From contig NZ_JAMOAO010000001.1 in NCBI RefSeq assembly GCF_030555055.1, positions 1,860,001-1,924,000 of the forward strand: a DNA stretch of 64,000 nt, in the 5' to 3' direction. Of the stretch, positions 16,773 to 26,266 are shown piece by piece. The number at the start of each line of letters is the position of its first letter. The first letter of the stretch is position 1. The notes beneath the pieces were generated by a model that saw only the letters and a list, made by a program, of their open reading frames with translations, was not told the origin of the DNA and made no database searches. The translations under genes and the position numbers were made by a program. The DNA comes from Nocardiopsis sp. YSL2 (GTDB lineage: Bacteria; Actinomycetota; Actinomycetes; Streptosporangiales; Streptosporangiaceae).

Positions 16773-19052
16773 TCAGCCGAGTGTCTCGGTGCCGTCCTCG
16801 TCCTCGTCACCGTGCATCGGCATCTCGAACCACACGGCCTTGCCGTCCGGCGTGGGACGCGACCCCCACCGGCTGGCCAGCTGTTCCACCAGGTAGAGCC
16901 CGCGGCCGCCCTCGTCGTCGGCGGCGGCGCTGCGGATGCGCGGCAGCCGCAGGTCGTGGTCGAAGACCTCCACCCACACGGCGGTGGCGCCGCGGCGCAG
17001 TCGGAGCAGGAACTCCTTCTCCCACGGCTCCTCGGCGGGTTCGTCGGCCTCCGAGACCGCCTCCAGCAGGTCGGTCCAGTCCTCGTCGAACTCGTCGGCC
17101 GGTGCGTCGCTCGCCGGCGGCCCCTCGGAGTCGAGGACGCCGCTGCCGGTGAACTCGCGGTGCACGGGGTGGGGGGTGGCGTGGATGACGACGTTGGTGA
17201 CGATCTCCGAGACCAGCAGGCAGGCGAGCTCGGACTGGTCGCGGCCCATCCCCCACTCCTTGAACGTGTTGGCCGCCAGGTGGCGGGCCTCGCCCACGGT
17301 GGAGGCCTCCGAGCGGAACCAGCCCTCCATGAGGTCCAGTTCGTCGGAGTGGGTGCGCACGACCATCAGCGCGGTGTCGTCGTCGAGTTCGCCGGGCACG
17401 CTGTGCGCGGCCACCTCGGCGATCTGGTCGACGTCCTTGTCGGCGACCTCGGCCACGCGCTCGGCCATGCGCTCCAGGGCGCCCTCGGGGTCGGCCCGGC
17501 CGCCGATCGGCCGCCGGTCGACCAGTCCGTCGGTGTACATGACCAGGGTGGCACCGATGGGCAGGCGCAGGTTCGCCTGGTGGTAGACGATGTCCTCGCC
17601 CGCCGCGCCCTTGGCGCGCACGCCCAGCACGCGGTCGGTGATCTCCAGGTCGAGGGTCTCGACGGACTCGGAGGTGACCAGGAGCGGCGCCGCGTGCCCG
17701 GCGTTGGCGTAGGAGAGCTCGCGCGACCAGGCGTCGTAGACCATGTACAGGCAGCTGACGCTGGGGATCCACGTGCCGCCCTGGCCGTCGGGCTGGCCGA
17801 GCTGGCGCACCCACTCGTCGAGTTCGCGCAGGATGTCGGCGGGTTCCCGGTCGGCCTGGGCGAACGCGCGCAGGGCCGCGCGCAACTGGCCCATGACCGC
17901 GGCCGCGTGCGGTCCGCGGCCCTCGACGTCGCCGATCACGAGCCCCACCCGGCCGGCGGAGAGCGGGATGGCGTCGTAGAAGTCGCCGCCGACCTGGGTC
18001 TGGATGCCGTGGCCGTGCGCCTGCAGGGGCCCGGCGGGCAGGTAGCGGGTGGCCACGGTCAGGCCGTCGAGCTGTGGGAAGACACTGGGCAGCAGGCTGT
18101 CCTGGAAGGCGAGCGCGGTGCTGCGCTCCTCCTCGAACAGGCGGGCGTTGTCGATCGCCAGGGCCACCCGGGAGGCGATGGCGCCCACGAGGTCGCGGTC
18201 GAACCCGCCGTAGGTGCTCTTCTGCCGGGGGGAGAGGCCGGACAGGGCCAGGGTGAGAACGCCCAGGACCTCGCCGCGGGCGCGCAGGGGCGCGGCGATC
18301 GCGGAGGTGACGCCGACCTGCCGGGACACCACGTCCGAGCGGTCGGTGGGGGAGTTCTCGAAGAGGTAGTCGCCGCTGACGACGGTCTCCAGGCGCCGCA
18401 GGGCCTGGGTGACGAAGTGGCGTTCGGGGTAGCGGACCTCGTCGCCGACGTCGAACCAGGTCCGGGCCGGCGGCGACCAGCCCTCGGCGTGCACCGACAC
18501 CTGTCTGACCAGGCGGTCGTGGTCGTAGAGGTCGATGAAGCAGTGGTCGGCGAACTGCGGCACGAGGATGCCGGCCACGCCCTTGACCGTGGAGTCGAAC
18601 TCCAGGGAGCTGGCCAGGCGGCTGCCGATCCGCTCCAGCAGTCCGTACTGCTCCTCCACGCGCCCGCTGCGCAGCGCCTCGCGGGCGATGAGGGCTATGC
18701 CGTCGATCTCCCCGGAGTCGTCCTGCATGGGCACGGCCTGGGCGCGCACGTGGATCCAGGTGGAGTCGCCCTTGAGGACCGCGAACGTGCCCTCCCAGGG
18801 CTCGCCGCGCAGGACGCGGCGGGCCAGCTGGGAGGCGTGTTCACGGTCGGACTCGTGGATGCCGATGTCCAGGAGGGACAGGCCGACGTAGTCGCGGCCG
18901 CCCACGAATCCGAAGAGCTCGCGCGCGAAGGGGTTCCAGTAGCGCAGCAGGCTGAACCGGTCGATGACGACGAAGGCGATCTGCGCCTGGTCCAGCACGG
19001 CGGCTGTGGCGAGCGCGTCGCTCTCCCGGAAGGGCTCACCCCACCGTGTCAT
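16773..19052 (-). CDS. PAS-GAF-PP2C (SpoIIE/RsbU) phosphatase with GHKL kinase-like domain
   Basis: A 759-residue soluble signalling protein. An N-terminal PAS domain (about 15-130, IAFVVIDRFSLLRYWNPFARELFGF) and a GAF domain (about 150-320) are followed by a SpoIIE-type PP2C phosphatase (about 330-570: QTQVGGDFYDAIPL, GDVEGRGPHAAAVMGQLR, LVMYTDGLVDRR, DDDTALMVVR). The C-terminal anti-sigma-kinase-like GHKL domain contains LLVSEIVTNVVIHA and DDEGGRGLYLVEQLASRWG. An acidic insert at about 628-685 splits the GHKL domain. Such proteins act in partner-switching control of sigma factors, here both phosphatase and kinase in one chain. No sigma or anti-sigma-antagonist gene is adjacent. Confidence 0.9.
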   Translation of the reverse strand: MTRWGEPFRESDALATAAVLDQAQIAFVVIDRFSLLRYWNPFARELFGFVGGRDYVGLSLLDIGIHESDREHASQLARRVLRGEPWEGTFAVLKGDSTWIHVRAQAVPMQDDSGEIDGIALIAREALRSGRVEEQYGLLERIGSRLASSLEFDSTVKGVAGILVPQFADHCFIDLYDHDRLVRQVSVHAEGWSPPARTWFDVGDEVRYPERHFVTQALRRLETVVSGDYLFENSPTDRSDVVSRQVGVTSAIAAPLRARGEVLGVLTLALSGLSPRQKSTYGGFDRDLVGAIASRVALAIDNARLFEEERSTALAFQDSLLPSVFPQLDGLTVATRYLPAGPLQAHGHGIQTQVGGDFYDAIPLSAGRVGLVIGDVEGRGPHAAAVMGQLRAALRAFAQADREPADILRELDEWVRQLGQPDGQGGTWIPSVSCLYMVYDAWSRELSYANAGHAAPLLVTSESVETLDLEITDRVLGVRAKGAAGEDIVYHQANLRLPIGATLVMYTDGLVDRRPIGGRADPEGALERMAERVAEVADKDVDQIAEVAAHSVPGELDDDTALMVVRTHSDELDLMEGWFRSEASTVGEARHLAANTFKEWGMGRDQSELACLLVSEIVTNVVIHATPHPVHREFTGSGVLDSEGPPASDAPADEFDEDWTDLLEAVSEADEPAEEPWEKEFLLRLRRGATAVWVEVFDHDLRLPRIRSAAADDEGGRGLYLVEQLASRWGSRPTPDGKAVWFEMPMHGDEDEDGTETLG

Positions 19053-19199
19053 CTAGCCGCCACCTCGCCGTCATGAGCTGCATACATGCTCGCTCCGGGT
19101 ACTCCGAACGACCGCACCTTGGGGCGAGCGTAGCAACACCCCGGACGTTCCCGCAGCGCAATGTGACAATCCCGATGAGCAACCAATCTCGCGCGGGGT

Positions 19200-19901
19200 T
19201 CACGGCTTGGCGACGAAAACGTGCCCGGCGACGTGCGCGGGCAGGTCGGCCTCCCCCGCGTCCCCGCCGACCACGCGGACCCCGTCGTCCGTCGCGCTCA
19301 GCACGACTTCCTGCCCGGGTCGTACCCCGGATCTGCGGAGACTGAGCATGATGTCGGGGTCCGACTGGAGCTGTTCGCTGATACGCCGCACGGTGACGGT
19401 GGTGTCGGAGTTCGACGCCACGTCGAGCATGGGCACGATGGAGTCGTCGGTGAAGGGTTCGGGAGCATAGTCGACCATGCCCAGCTCGTCCAGCCCCGGA
19501 ATGGGGTTGCCGTGCGGGCACACCGAGGGGGCGTTGAGCAGGGTCACCAGGCGCTGCTCCACGGCCTCGGAGATGACGTGCTCCCAGCGGCAGGCCTCGA
19601 TGTGCACGTCCTCCCAGGGGAGTCCGATGACGTCGACGAGGAGGCGCTCGGCCAGCCGGTGCTTGCGCATGACGTGCGTGGCGAGCTTGCGGCCCTCGGC
19701 CGTCATGACCAGGTGTCTGTCGTTCTCGACACGCAGCAGGCCGTCGCGTTCCATTCGAGCCACCGTCTGACTGACCGTGGGGCCGCTCTGGTGCAGGCGC
19801 TCGGCGATCCGGGCTCGAAGCGGGACGATGCCCTCCTCCTCGAGCTCGAATACCGTCCGGAGGTACATCTCCGTGGTGTCGATCAGCCCGTGTGCGGTCA
19901 A
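19200..19901 (-). CDS. DtxR/IdeR-family metal-dependent repressor
   Basis: A 233-residue iron- or manganese-dependent regulator. The winged helix begins [24 protein letters not shown] and includes [22 protein letters not shown]; the metal/dimer domain contains [28 protein letters not shown] and CPHGNPIPG, with the usual Cys-Pro-His-Gly; an SH3-like tail ends the protein. The start is a TTG at 19901 with GGGAGGGGAG upstream: every family member begins near this point, and no ATG or GTG lies nearby. The frame stays open upstream without family similarity. It likely controls iron uptake and storage genes elsewhere. Confidence 0.9.
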   Translation of the reverse strand: MTAHGLIDTTEMYLRTVFELEEEGIVPLRARIAERLHQSGPTVSQTVARMERDGLLRVENDRHLVMTAEGRKLATHVMRKHRLAERLLVDVIGLPWEDVHIEACRWEHVISEAVEQRLVTLLNAPSVCPHGNPIPGLDELGMVDYAPEPFTDDSIVPMLDVASNSDTTVTVRRISEQLQSDPDIMLSLRRSGVRPGQEVVLSATDDGVRVVGGDAGEADLPAHVAGHVFVAKP

Positions 19902-20293
19902 GTCTCCCCTCCCAAGGCTCTGTGCCCGACGCATGTTCGGCGGGCACGGCAGGTCTCTCACAACACAGGCCGGGGCGGCGTGATTCCCTGGGGCCGAGTG
20001 GGGACCGGGGCGTCCGCAGGTCCGCGGGAGCGACCACCGATGGCACCAGCATATCGTGACGCCACCGACACCCATTTCCCCGGTGTCTCACGATGCGGAC
20101 ACGACCGCACGGCCGGAGCCCCGACCCAGCCGACGACGCGGCCCCGCGACCGCGACCGTACCGGCGAAAGGGGCCGTGTCCTGCACAGACGCCCCGACAG
20201 GGTGGCGTTCCAGCGCTCCCGGCCGCACTGACGTACCCGGCGGTCAAGATCACGTCACGGTCCTGGCGGCCGTGGACGCCCGGGCTCCGGCGC
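19902..20293 (-). promoter_or_regulatory. 392-base gap upstream of the DtxR gene with a nested inverted repeat
   Basis: No gene is visible. At 20053-20094 ATCGTGA and GACACC are repeated in inverted order as GGTGTC and TCACGAT, giving a nested palindrome about 150 bases before the DtxR start. It does not match the classic iron box TTAGGTTAGGCTAACCTAA. It may be an operator of the dtxR promoter. Confidence 0.35.
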
Positions 20294-21202
20294 TCAACCG
20301 CCGGGGGTCCGGTCGTGCGCCGAGGGGCCCCGGCCGCGGGTGGTGCGCGCCAGCCGTCGAAGGACGATCAGGAGCCCTCCCCCCGCCCCCAGGAGCACCA
20401 CCAGCACCACGGCGAGCCAGGCGGGACCGACCGAGAACAGCGCGTGGTTGAGGGCCGACTGGATCCGCAGCGCCGTGCCCACGATCGGGTCGTGCTCCGC
20501 CCCGCCCGCGAACACCCGCAGCTCGAACCAGCCGTAGTAGGCGACGTAGGCGCCGGCGGCCACGAGCAGCGCGCCGCCCGCCCGCGTGACGTAGGGCAGG
20601 GCGCCGCGCAGCCGTGCGACGACGCCGTCCCTGGCCAGCGCGGTCGCCACGGTGACGATCCCGACCACCAGGGCCGTCCCGGCGGCGTAGGCGAGGAACA
20701 CGCCCGCCGCCGCGACCGGACCGCCCAGGCTGACGGCGCTCGCTGTCACCCCCAGGAACGGCGCGACCGTGCACGACAGCGACGCGATCGCGTAGGCGGC
20801 CCCGTAGCCGAACACCCAGCGCAGCGAACGCCGTGGGCCGCCCGGCCGGGGCGTCGCCAGCCTGATCCCGAGCCCGCGCCCCGCCAGCAGCCATCCGCCC
20901 AGCACCACCAGGGCCAGGCCGATGACGATGGTCACCACGGGCAGGTGGCGCTCCACCCGCAGGGCCAGCGGCACCACGATCACCGCGAACGCGCCGAACA
21001 CCGTGACGAAGCCGCCGGTCAGGGCGGCCGTGGTGGCGAGCGCCCGGCCGATCACCCGCCACGGCGGGGCGGAGCGCCCCTCGGCGCCGTCCCCCGCGGT
21101 CATGACCAGGGCCAGGTAGGCCGGGAGCAGGGCGAAGCCGCACGGGTTGAGGACCGCGAGGACTCCGGCCGTCAGGGCGATCGCGTAGGGGATCTCGGTC
21201 AT
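20294..21202 (-). CDS. ccdA: CcdA/DsbD-like thiol-disulfide transmembrane protein
   Basis: A 302-residue membrane protein that passes electrons from cytoplasmic thioredoxin across the membrane. The family motif NPCGFALLPAYL (19-30) supplies Cys21, and the second redox cysteine is Cys144 in SLSCTVAPFL. Six to seven hydrophobic helices are visible. It lies directly downstream of a secreted thioredoxin-like lipoprotein (13-base gap, same strand), which is its likely partner; the pair may serve cytochrome c maturation or periplasmic disulfide reduction. Confidence 0.88.
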   Translation of the reverse strand: MTEIPYAIALTAGVLAVLNPCGFALLPAYLALVMTAGDGAEGRSAPPWRVIGRALATTAALTGGFVTVFGAFAVIVVPLALRVERHLPVVTIVIGLALVVLGGWLLAGRGLGIRLATPRPGGPRRSLRWVFGYGAAYAIASLSCTVAPFLGVTASAVSLGGPVAAAGVFLAYAAGTALVVGIVTVATALARDGVVARLRGALPYVTRAGGALLVAAGAYVAYYGWFELRVFAGGAEHDPIVGTALRIQSALNHALFSVGPAWLAVVLVVLLGAGGGLLIVLRRLARTTRGRGPSAHDRTPGG

Positions 21203-21215
21203 GGCGCCGCCCGCC

Positions 21216-21773
21216 TCATCCGCCGAGTTCGGCCACGCGCGCGTCCAGGTCCGCCTCGCTCAACGTACCGGGGTGGGTCTCGTAGGTGCCGTCCGGTGAG
21301 AGGAAGGAGAAGGCGGGCTGCCCCGTGACGCCGAACCCGGACCAGATGGTGCCGTCCTGGTCGATGATGTGCGTGATCCCGTCCGTACCGGTGCTCTCGA
21401 CGAACTCCGCCATGTCGGCCTCCTCGCCGAGCCCGGCCACACCGACGAACTCGGCTTCGCCCTCGTGGCGCTCGGCGGCCTCGGCGATCGCACCCGCCTC
21501 ACCCCGGCACACCGTGCACCAGGGGGCCCAGAACCACAGGACCACCGGGCGGCCCGCGTAGTCGGCCCCCTCGACGTCGTCCCCGCCGACCGTGGGAGCG
21601 GTGAAGTCCAGGTGGTCCGCGCCCGATCCGTCGGCCGGAGGCGCCGTGTCCGAGGGTGCCGCGGCGCCGTCCGGTCCGGCCTGCCCGCCGTCCGTGTCAG
21701 GGGCACCGCACGCGGACAGGAGCAGTGCCGCGGCGGAGGCGACGGCGGCGATGCGGATGCGTGAGAGTCCCAT
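21216..21773 (-). CDS. TlpA/ResA-like thioredoxin lipoprotein
   Basis: A 185-residue exported thiol-disulfide protein. The signal peptide ends in the lipobox LSAC (Cys22), then a Pro/Ala/Asp-rich linker to about residue 50, then a thioredoxin fold with active site WAPWCTVC (Cys86, Cys89). The later GFGVTGQPAFSFLSPDG carries the cis-Pro. Family members reduce apocytochrome c or other extracytoplasmic thiols. It is cotranscribed with the CcdA-like gene that would recharge it. Confidence 0.88.
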   Translation of the reverse strand: MGLSRIRIAAVASAAALLLSACGAPDTDGGQAGPDGAAAPSDTAPPADGSGADHLDFTAPTVGGDDVEGADYAGRPVVLWFWAPWCTVCRGEAGAIAEAAERHEGEAEFVGVAGLGEEADMAEFVESTGTDGITHIIDQDGTIWSGFGVTGQPAFSFLSPDGTYETHPGTLSEADLDARVAELGG

Positions 21774-21952
21774 GGTCTCCTCGATCGGTTCACGGCCGCG
21801 GACGTGCGCGGACCGGCTCTTCCATTGTCATTCGGAACCGGTCGCGCGAAGGCGACGTGTCAGCCAGGAAACAGTCTCGATCGGCGCGGAGGGAGCGCGG
21901 GGCCGGTCGGCCCGCCGAAGCGTCCGCGGGACGCGCGGGGCGGCGGGACCGT

Positions 21953-22615
21953 TCAGGGCTCCAGGCGGTCGATGGCCCAGCCGCCCGCGGGGTCGCGCAG
22001 GTAGCGGAACCGGTCGTGCATCCGGTCGGCGCCGCCCTGCCAGAACTCCACTTCCTCCGGCAGCAGCCGGTACCCGCCCCAGTAGGAGGGCCGGGGGATC
22101 TCCTCGTCGATCGCCCACACGTGGTCGAACTCGCGGTAGAGCCGGTCGAGCTCCTCACGGTCGGCGACCGGCTGCGACTGGCGTTCGCTGGCCCAGGCGC
22201 CGAGCTGGGAGCCGCGCGGGCGCGTCGCGAAGTAGCGGTCGTTCTCCTCGTCGCTGAGCCGCTCCACCCGCCCGGCGACCAGGACCTGGCGGCGGACGGC
22301 GTGCCAGGGGAAGACCACGCCGGCCCGGGGGTCCGCGGCCAGGGCCTGCCCCTTGCGCGAGGTGTAGTTGGTGAAGAAGCGCAGACCGGTGCTGTCGTAG
22401 CCCTTCATCAGCACGGTGCGCGAGCGGGGCATGCCGCTCGGCTCGACGGACGACAGCACCATGGCGTTGGGCTCGGCCAGTCCCGACTCGACGGCGTCGT
22501 TGAACCACAGATGGAACTGGGTCATCGGGTGGTCGGCCAGGTCCGAACGGCGCAGGGGGTCACCCATGTACGGTTTGCGCAGTTCGGCGGGGTCTTGGTG
22601 GTCCACAGGGTGCAT
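21953..22615 (-). CDS. pdxH: pyridoxamine 5'-phosphate oxidase
   Basis: A 220-residue FMN enzyme that converts pyridoxamine or pyridoxine phosphate to pyridoxal phosphate. Typical PdxH phrases are PNAMVLSSVEPSGMPRSRTV, KGYDSTGLRFFTNYTSRKG (FMN contacts), RQVLVAGRVERLSDEENDRYFATRPRGSQLGAWAS, and the C-terminal PSYWGGYRLLPEEVEFWQGG with DRFRYLR. The PLP it makes is used by SerC and other enzymes encoded nearby. Its closeness to serC is a common actinomycete gene order. Confidence 0.93.
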   Translation of the reverse strand: MHPVDHQDPAELRKPYMGDPLRRSDLADHPMTQFHLWFNDAVESGLAEPNAMVLSSVEPSGMPRSRTVLMKGYDSTGLRFFTNYTSRKGQALAADPRAGVVFPWHAVRRQVLVAGRVERLSDEENDRYFATRPRGSQLGAWASERQSQPVADREELDRLYREFDHVWAIDEEIPRPSYWGGYRLLPEEVEFWQGGADRMHDRFRYLRDPAGGWAIDRLEP

Positions 22616-22684
22616 CTTCTCGTGCCGGGGCTCCCCCGCGCCACCCGACGCCGGGCACGGGACCCGCCGGTTCGCCCGCCGCCC

Positions 22685-25600
22685 TCACCGGCACCCCTCC
22701 TCGATGACGGTCCTGGCCGTGACCCGTCCGCAGGCCGCGACGACGTGCTGGCGCCGCCCCTCCGTGTCCTGCGGCCCCACGGCGACCAGCTGGATCATAC
22801 GGTCCTCGTACCAGTTTCCCTCGCCCGCCGGGCCGAAGCCGATGTAGCCGGACACCCCCGTGAGGCCCACCGTGTTCTGGACGTTGGTGAACAGTTGCAC
22901 CCGTTCCTGCTCGAAACCCGTCGCGGTGGAGAGGTAGGGCGAGGGCTGCGCGCTCGGACTCGCGCTCGGACTCGGCGCCGGCGCCCACACCGGCGCCTTC
23001 CGGGCGGCGAGGGGGGCCGGCCGGTCGATGCGGCGCAGCGCCCGCGCGATGACGCGCAGGCCGTCGTTGGCCATGACCGCGTGCGCCGTGGAGGGCAGTC
23101 CGCCGTCCGCGGCGACGAGGTCGGCGTCGCTCCCCGGCTCGCCGTCCCCCGCGCCCTCGTCCGCGTCGCCGTCCCCCCGCGCGCTTGTCCCCTCGGTCCC
23201 TTCGTCCCCGTTCCCGTAGAGGTCCTGGACGAGGGCCTCGGCCGCCTCGTAGAACGCGCGCTCGCTCGTGCTCGTGTACTGGCTCCACGCGCCGCTGGCC
23301 GCCAGGGGCGTATAGAAGACGGGGTAGTCGGAGGCGCGGCCGATCACGTCGGCGTTGTCCGTGACGAACTTGGCGATGTCGTCGCCGCCCAGCACGGCCA
23401 TGCCGGCCTCCGGGCACACCCCCTCCTCCTGGAGCTGGACGTGCACGTCCATGAAGTCGACCGACCGGCCGGCGAAGTAGAGCAGGTCGGGCGGTTCGTC
23501 GGCGCAGATCCGCTCCAGGTGCTCGGCGATGCTCGTGCCCCCGCTGCGGTACGGCAGGACACCGTCGACGGACTCCAGCCGGTCCTGGCCGTGGGAGACC
23601 GGTTCGGGGTCGAGGCCGTCGCTCCACGCCGTCCCGCCGAGCGAGGTGAACTCGCGCATGAACTCGACCGCCAGGTGCGGGCCGTAGCTCTCGCCGGCGT
23701 TGTCGTCGGCGACGGCGACCGCCGTGCGCGCCGGGGCGAGGCTGGGGGCCGTCCCCTCTCCCACGAGTTCGCCGCCGTTCCACGGCACCCCCTCGTAGGC
23801 CCACAGCGCGGCCTGGCGGGCGATGCGGGTGTTGGAGGGGGCGAGGGGGAAGAAGTACTGGCTGTACTCGCTGCCCACGGAGGCGACCCGGTCGTAGGTG
23901 GCGGTGGTGCCGACCATCGGGATCCGGGCGGCACCGAGTTCGAGGATGGCCTCGGTGTTGGGCTGCACGCTCTGGCCGAAGCCGACGGCGGCGATCGGGC
24001 GGTCCATGCCCAGGCGCTCCTCCTGGGAGCGCGCCACGATCATCTCCGCGACCTCCTTGGCGTGGGCCCAGTCCACACCCGTGTTGGCCAGCAGGAGCTT
24101 GATCGCGGGGACGTCGGACGTCCCCGCGGACTGGTTGTGCTCCCGCTGCTGGTGGGCCAGGCCGAGGAGTTCGCCCTGGACCCCGGCCAGGGCGAGGTCG
24201 CCGTCGCCGGGCACGGTGAGCTCCCCGACGTAGGCGACCGTGACGTAGGGGGAGTCGTCGCCGATGGCCTCGTTCTGCTCGTGGATGCGGTCGCTGACCT
24301 CCGCCAGGCGGTCGTGGAAGTCGAAGTCCCCGTCGGTGATCCCGACGCAGTCGTCGCCGTGGCGGACGATGCCCCGTGGCGGCAGCACGCCCTCGGCGAC
24401 GCAGGGGTTGTGGTCCTGGACGACGGTGGGCACGACCGTCCAGGCCAGGAGCACGATCGGGGCGAGGGCGATCGCGGTGCCCCCGGTCCAGGCGCCGACC
24501 AGGGCCGGGGCGGTGAGGACCCAGCGGTCCGCGCGGGGGCCCGCGTGCCGACCCCACGCGTCCCGCTCGCCCTTCACCGGGACGGTCAGCGTCCTCGTCC
24601 GGCCCAGGAGCCCGGCGGAGTAGCGGGCGTAGGACCAGCCCGCGACGGATCCGGGGCGGGCCGGGGCGTCGTCGGCCCCCGGCAGCGAGCCGTAGCGAGC
24701 GGGGTCGGGAACGGTGTCCACCAGAGAGCGATCGCCCTCGGCGCGGACCTGCACGATCAGCAGGGGGTCGGGGAGGCCCCGGCGCAACCGCTCGTCCTCG
24801 ATCAGGCGCACCAGGTAGCGGCCCACCCGGCCGAGCCGGCTCTGGTCCACGATGAGCACCGGCCGCAGGTCGCGCCCCCGTGCCGGGGCGAACCGACGCC
24901 GGGCGGTACCGCCGTAGACGGCGGCGAGATCGTCGAGGAAGGCGTTGACCGCGAGGCGGTGGACGCCGGCCGGCCGGGACCTGCGCTGTGGACCGGTACC
25001 GGTGCGGCCGGGCCGGGGCCCGGCGACGGCGGCCTCCGCGCGGGGGCGCCCCACCCCGGTGAGCCGGGGCCACCAGGGGGTGGCCGCGGGAACGGGGTGT
25101 TCGGTGTCCGCGGCGCAGTACGCCTCCGTGGCGCTCTGGAGGTTCAGCAGGTTGAGGACCTGGACGCCCCGGGACCGGTGGTTGGTCGGCCGGGTCTCGG
25201 GACCGTCGGCGTCCTCGCTGTCGGTCACGTAGCCGTGGCGGTTCAACCAGCGGTAGGAGCGCCACGGCAGGACGAGGAACGGGGCGAGGGAGCAGTAGAC
25301 GACGAGGAGGATCACCGCCGCCACGGCTCCGACGATGTTGTTGACGCCCTGGGCGACGGTGTTCAGGGAGTTGACGATGCTGACGGTACCGAGGGCGAGG
25401 GGCGCGACGAAGGCGACGAGGTTGACGACGAACTGGAGCGGGGTGATGAGGCGTTCGTCGAAGCGGCCGAAGCTGACGTTGGCGGAGAGCCGGGCGATCC
25501 AGGCCGCCACGGTGTGCAGGGCCCGGCTGTAGTGGTCCAGCAGGCCGAGCCGGCTCCCCCGTCGCCCGGCGCCGAGGGCCCGGGCCCTGGTCGCCTGCTC

Positions 25601-26266
25601 CTTGAGGTACTGCAACCGGACCCGCCGCAGCTCGGCGATGACGTGGATCTGGGCCCGCTGCCCGTCCTTGAGGGGCTGGCGCGCCGGGTCGGCCTGCGCC
25701 TGGCGCTCGTCCGCGCTCTTCTTGTCGGACTCCTGCTGGTTGAGGACGTCGCCGCGGATCTTGTCGAAATTGCACTCGCGCAGCATGAGCAGCGACCGCA
25801 GTCGCCGGAAGCGCGCGTGCGGCGGCGGCCTGCGCAGGCGGCCGCCCGCCGGACGGTCCTGGTCGGCCCGCTCGACCAGTCGGCGCATGAGCTTGTACAG
25901 CTCGTCGGTGCTGGCGTAGACCTCGGTGCCCTCGGGTCCGCCCGGGGCGGTCTCGGCGGAGTCCAGGGGCAGCCGCCAGACCAGGTGGGAGCCGCAGCGG
26001 TCGACCAGGTCGGCGACCACCGCCTCGCGGTCGCCGCCGGCCGGCACCTCCAGGTCCAGGACCGGCGGGGGCTCGGCGACGTCGCCGCGTTGGACACGGC
26101 TGTGGCGGTCCACGGGGATCCGGCGCGCCGCGCGGCGTTCGAGCCGGGCCGCGATCCGGGGGAGCCTGCGGCCGGGACGCTCACGCAGAGCGTCGAAGGC
26201 CTCCAGGTGGGGAAACGTCGCAACGGTGTTCTCGTCGTCAAGGACGCCGGTCTTGTCCTCGGCCAC
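22685..26266 (-). CDS. giant membrane receptor: NTPase-like inside part, periplasmic-binding outside part
   Basis: A 1,193-residue protein of unusual design. Residues 1-275 are cytoplasmic and rich in basic stretches; 280-335 form a helix hairpin; 340-585 are cytoplasmic and contain RPVLIVDQS plus DPLLIVQVRAEG (about 468-508), resembling Walker B and sensor strands of AAA/STAND NTPases, but no P-loop is seen anywhere. One helix (about 588-616, TAIALAPIVLLAWTVVPTVV) leads to an outside domain (617-1193) like type I leucine/isoleucine/valine-binding proteins: PYVTVAYVGELT, PIAAVGFGQSVQPNTEAILELG, IPMVGTTATYDRVA, YFFPLAPSNTRIARQAALW and LLYFAGRS. The GTG at 26266 has GGGAGGG 7 bases upstream. 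No ABC permease or ATPase is adjacent, so signalling rather than transport is inferred. Confidence 0.7.
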   Translation of the reverse strand: MAEDKTGVLDDENTVATFPHLEAFDALRERPGRRLPRIAARLERRAARRIPVDRHSRVQRGDVAEPPPVLDLEVPAGGDREAVVADLVDRCGSHLVWRLPLDSAETAPGGPEGTEVYASTDELYKLMRRLVERADQDRPAGGRLRRPPPHARFRRLRSLLMLRECNFDKIRGDVLNQQESDKKSADERQAQADPARQPLKDGQRAQIHVIAELRRVRLQYLKEQATRARALGAGRRGSRLGLLDHYSRALHTVAAWIARLSANVSFGRFDERLITPLQFVVNLVAFVAPLALGTVSIVNSLNTVAQGVNNIVGAVAAVILLVVYCSLAPFLVLPWRSYRWLNRHGYVTDSEDADGPETRPTNHRSRGVQVLNLLNLQSATEAYCAADTEHPVPAATPWWPRLTGVGRPRAEAAVAGPRPGRTGTGPQRRSRPAGVHRLAVNAFLDDLAAVYGGTARRRFAPARGRDLRPVLIVDQSRLGRVGRYLVRLIEDERLRRGLPDPLLIVQVRAEGDRSLVDTVPDPARYGSLPGADDAPARPGSVAGWSYARYSAGLLGRTRTLTVPVKGERDAWGRHAGPRADRWVLTAPALVGAWTGGTAIALAPIVLLAWTVVPTVVQDHNPCVAEGVLPPRGIVRHGDDCVGITDGDFDFHDRLAEVSDRIHEQNEAIGDDSPYVTVAYVGELTVPGDGDLALAGVQGELLGLAHQQREHNQSAGTSDVPAIKLLLANTGVDWAHAKEVAEMIVARSQEERLGMDRPIAAVGFGQSVQPNTEAILELGAARIPMVGTTATYDRVASVGSEYSQYFFPLAPSNTRIARQAALWAYEGVPWNGGELVGEGTAPSLAPARTAVAVADDNAGESYGPHLAVEFMREFTSLGGTAWSDGLDPEPVSHGQDRLESVDGVLPYRSGGTSIAEHLERICADEPPDLLYFAGRSVDFMDVHVQLQEEGVCPEAGMAVLGGDDIAKFVTDNADVIGRASDYPVFYTPLAASGAWSQYTSTSERAFYEAAEALVQDLYGNGDEGTEGTSARGDGDADEGAGDGEPGSDADLVAADGGLPSTAHAVMANDGLRVIARALRRIDRPAPLAARKAPVWAPAPSPSASPSAQPSPYLSTATGFEQERVQLFTNVQNTVGLTGVSGYIGFGPAGEGNWYEDRMIQLVAVGPQDTEGRRQHVVAACGRVTARTVIEEGCR

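Noticed and set aside
22685..26266. An ordinary branched-chain amino-acid ABC binding protein
   Set aside because: No lipobox, the binding fold is at the C terminus after three membrane helices, and no transporter genes flank it.
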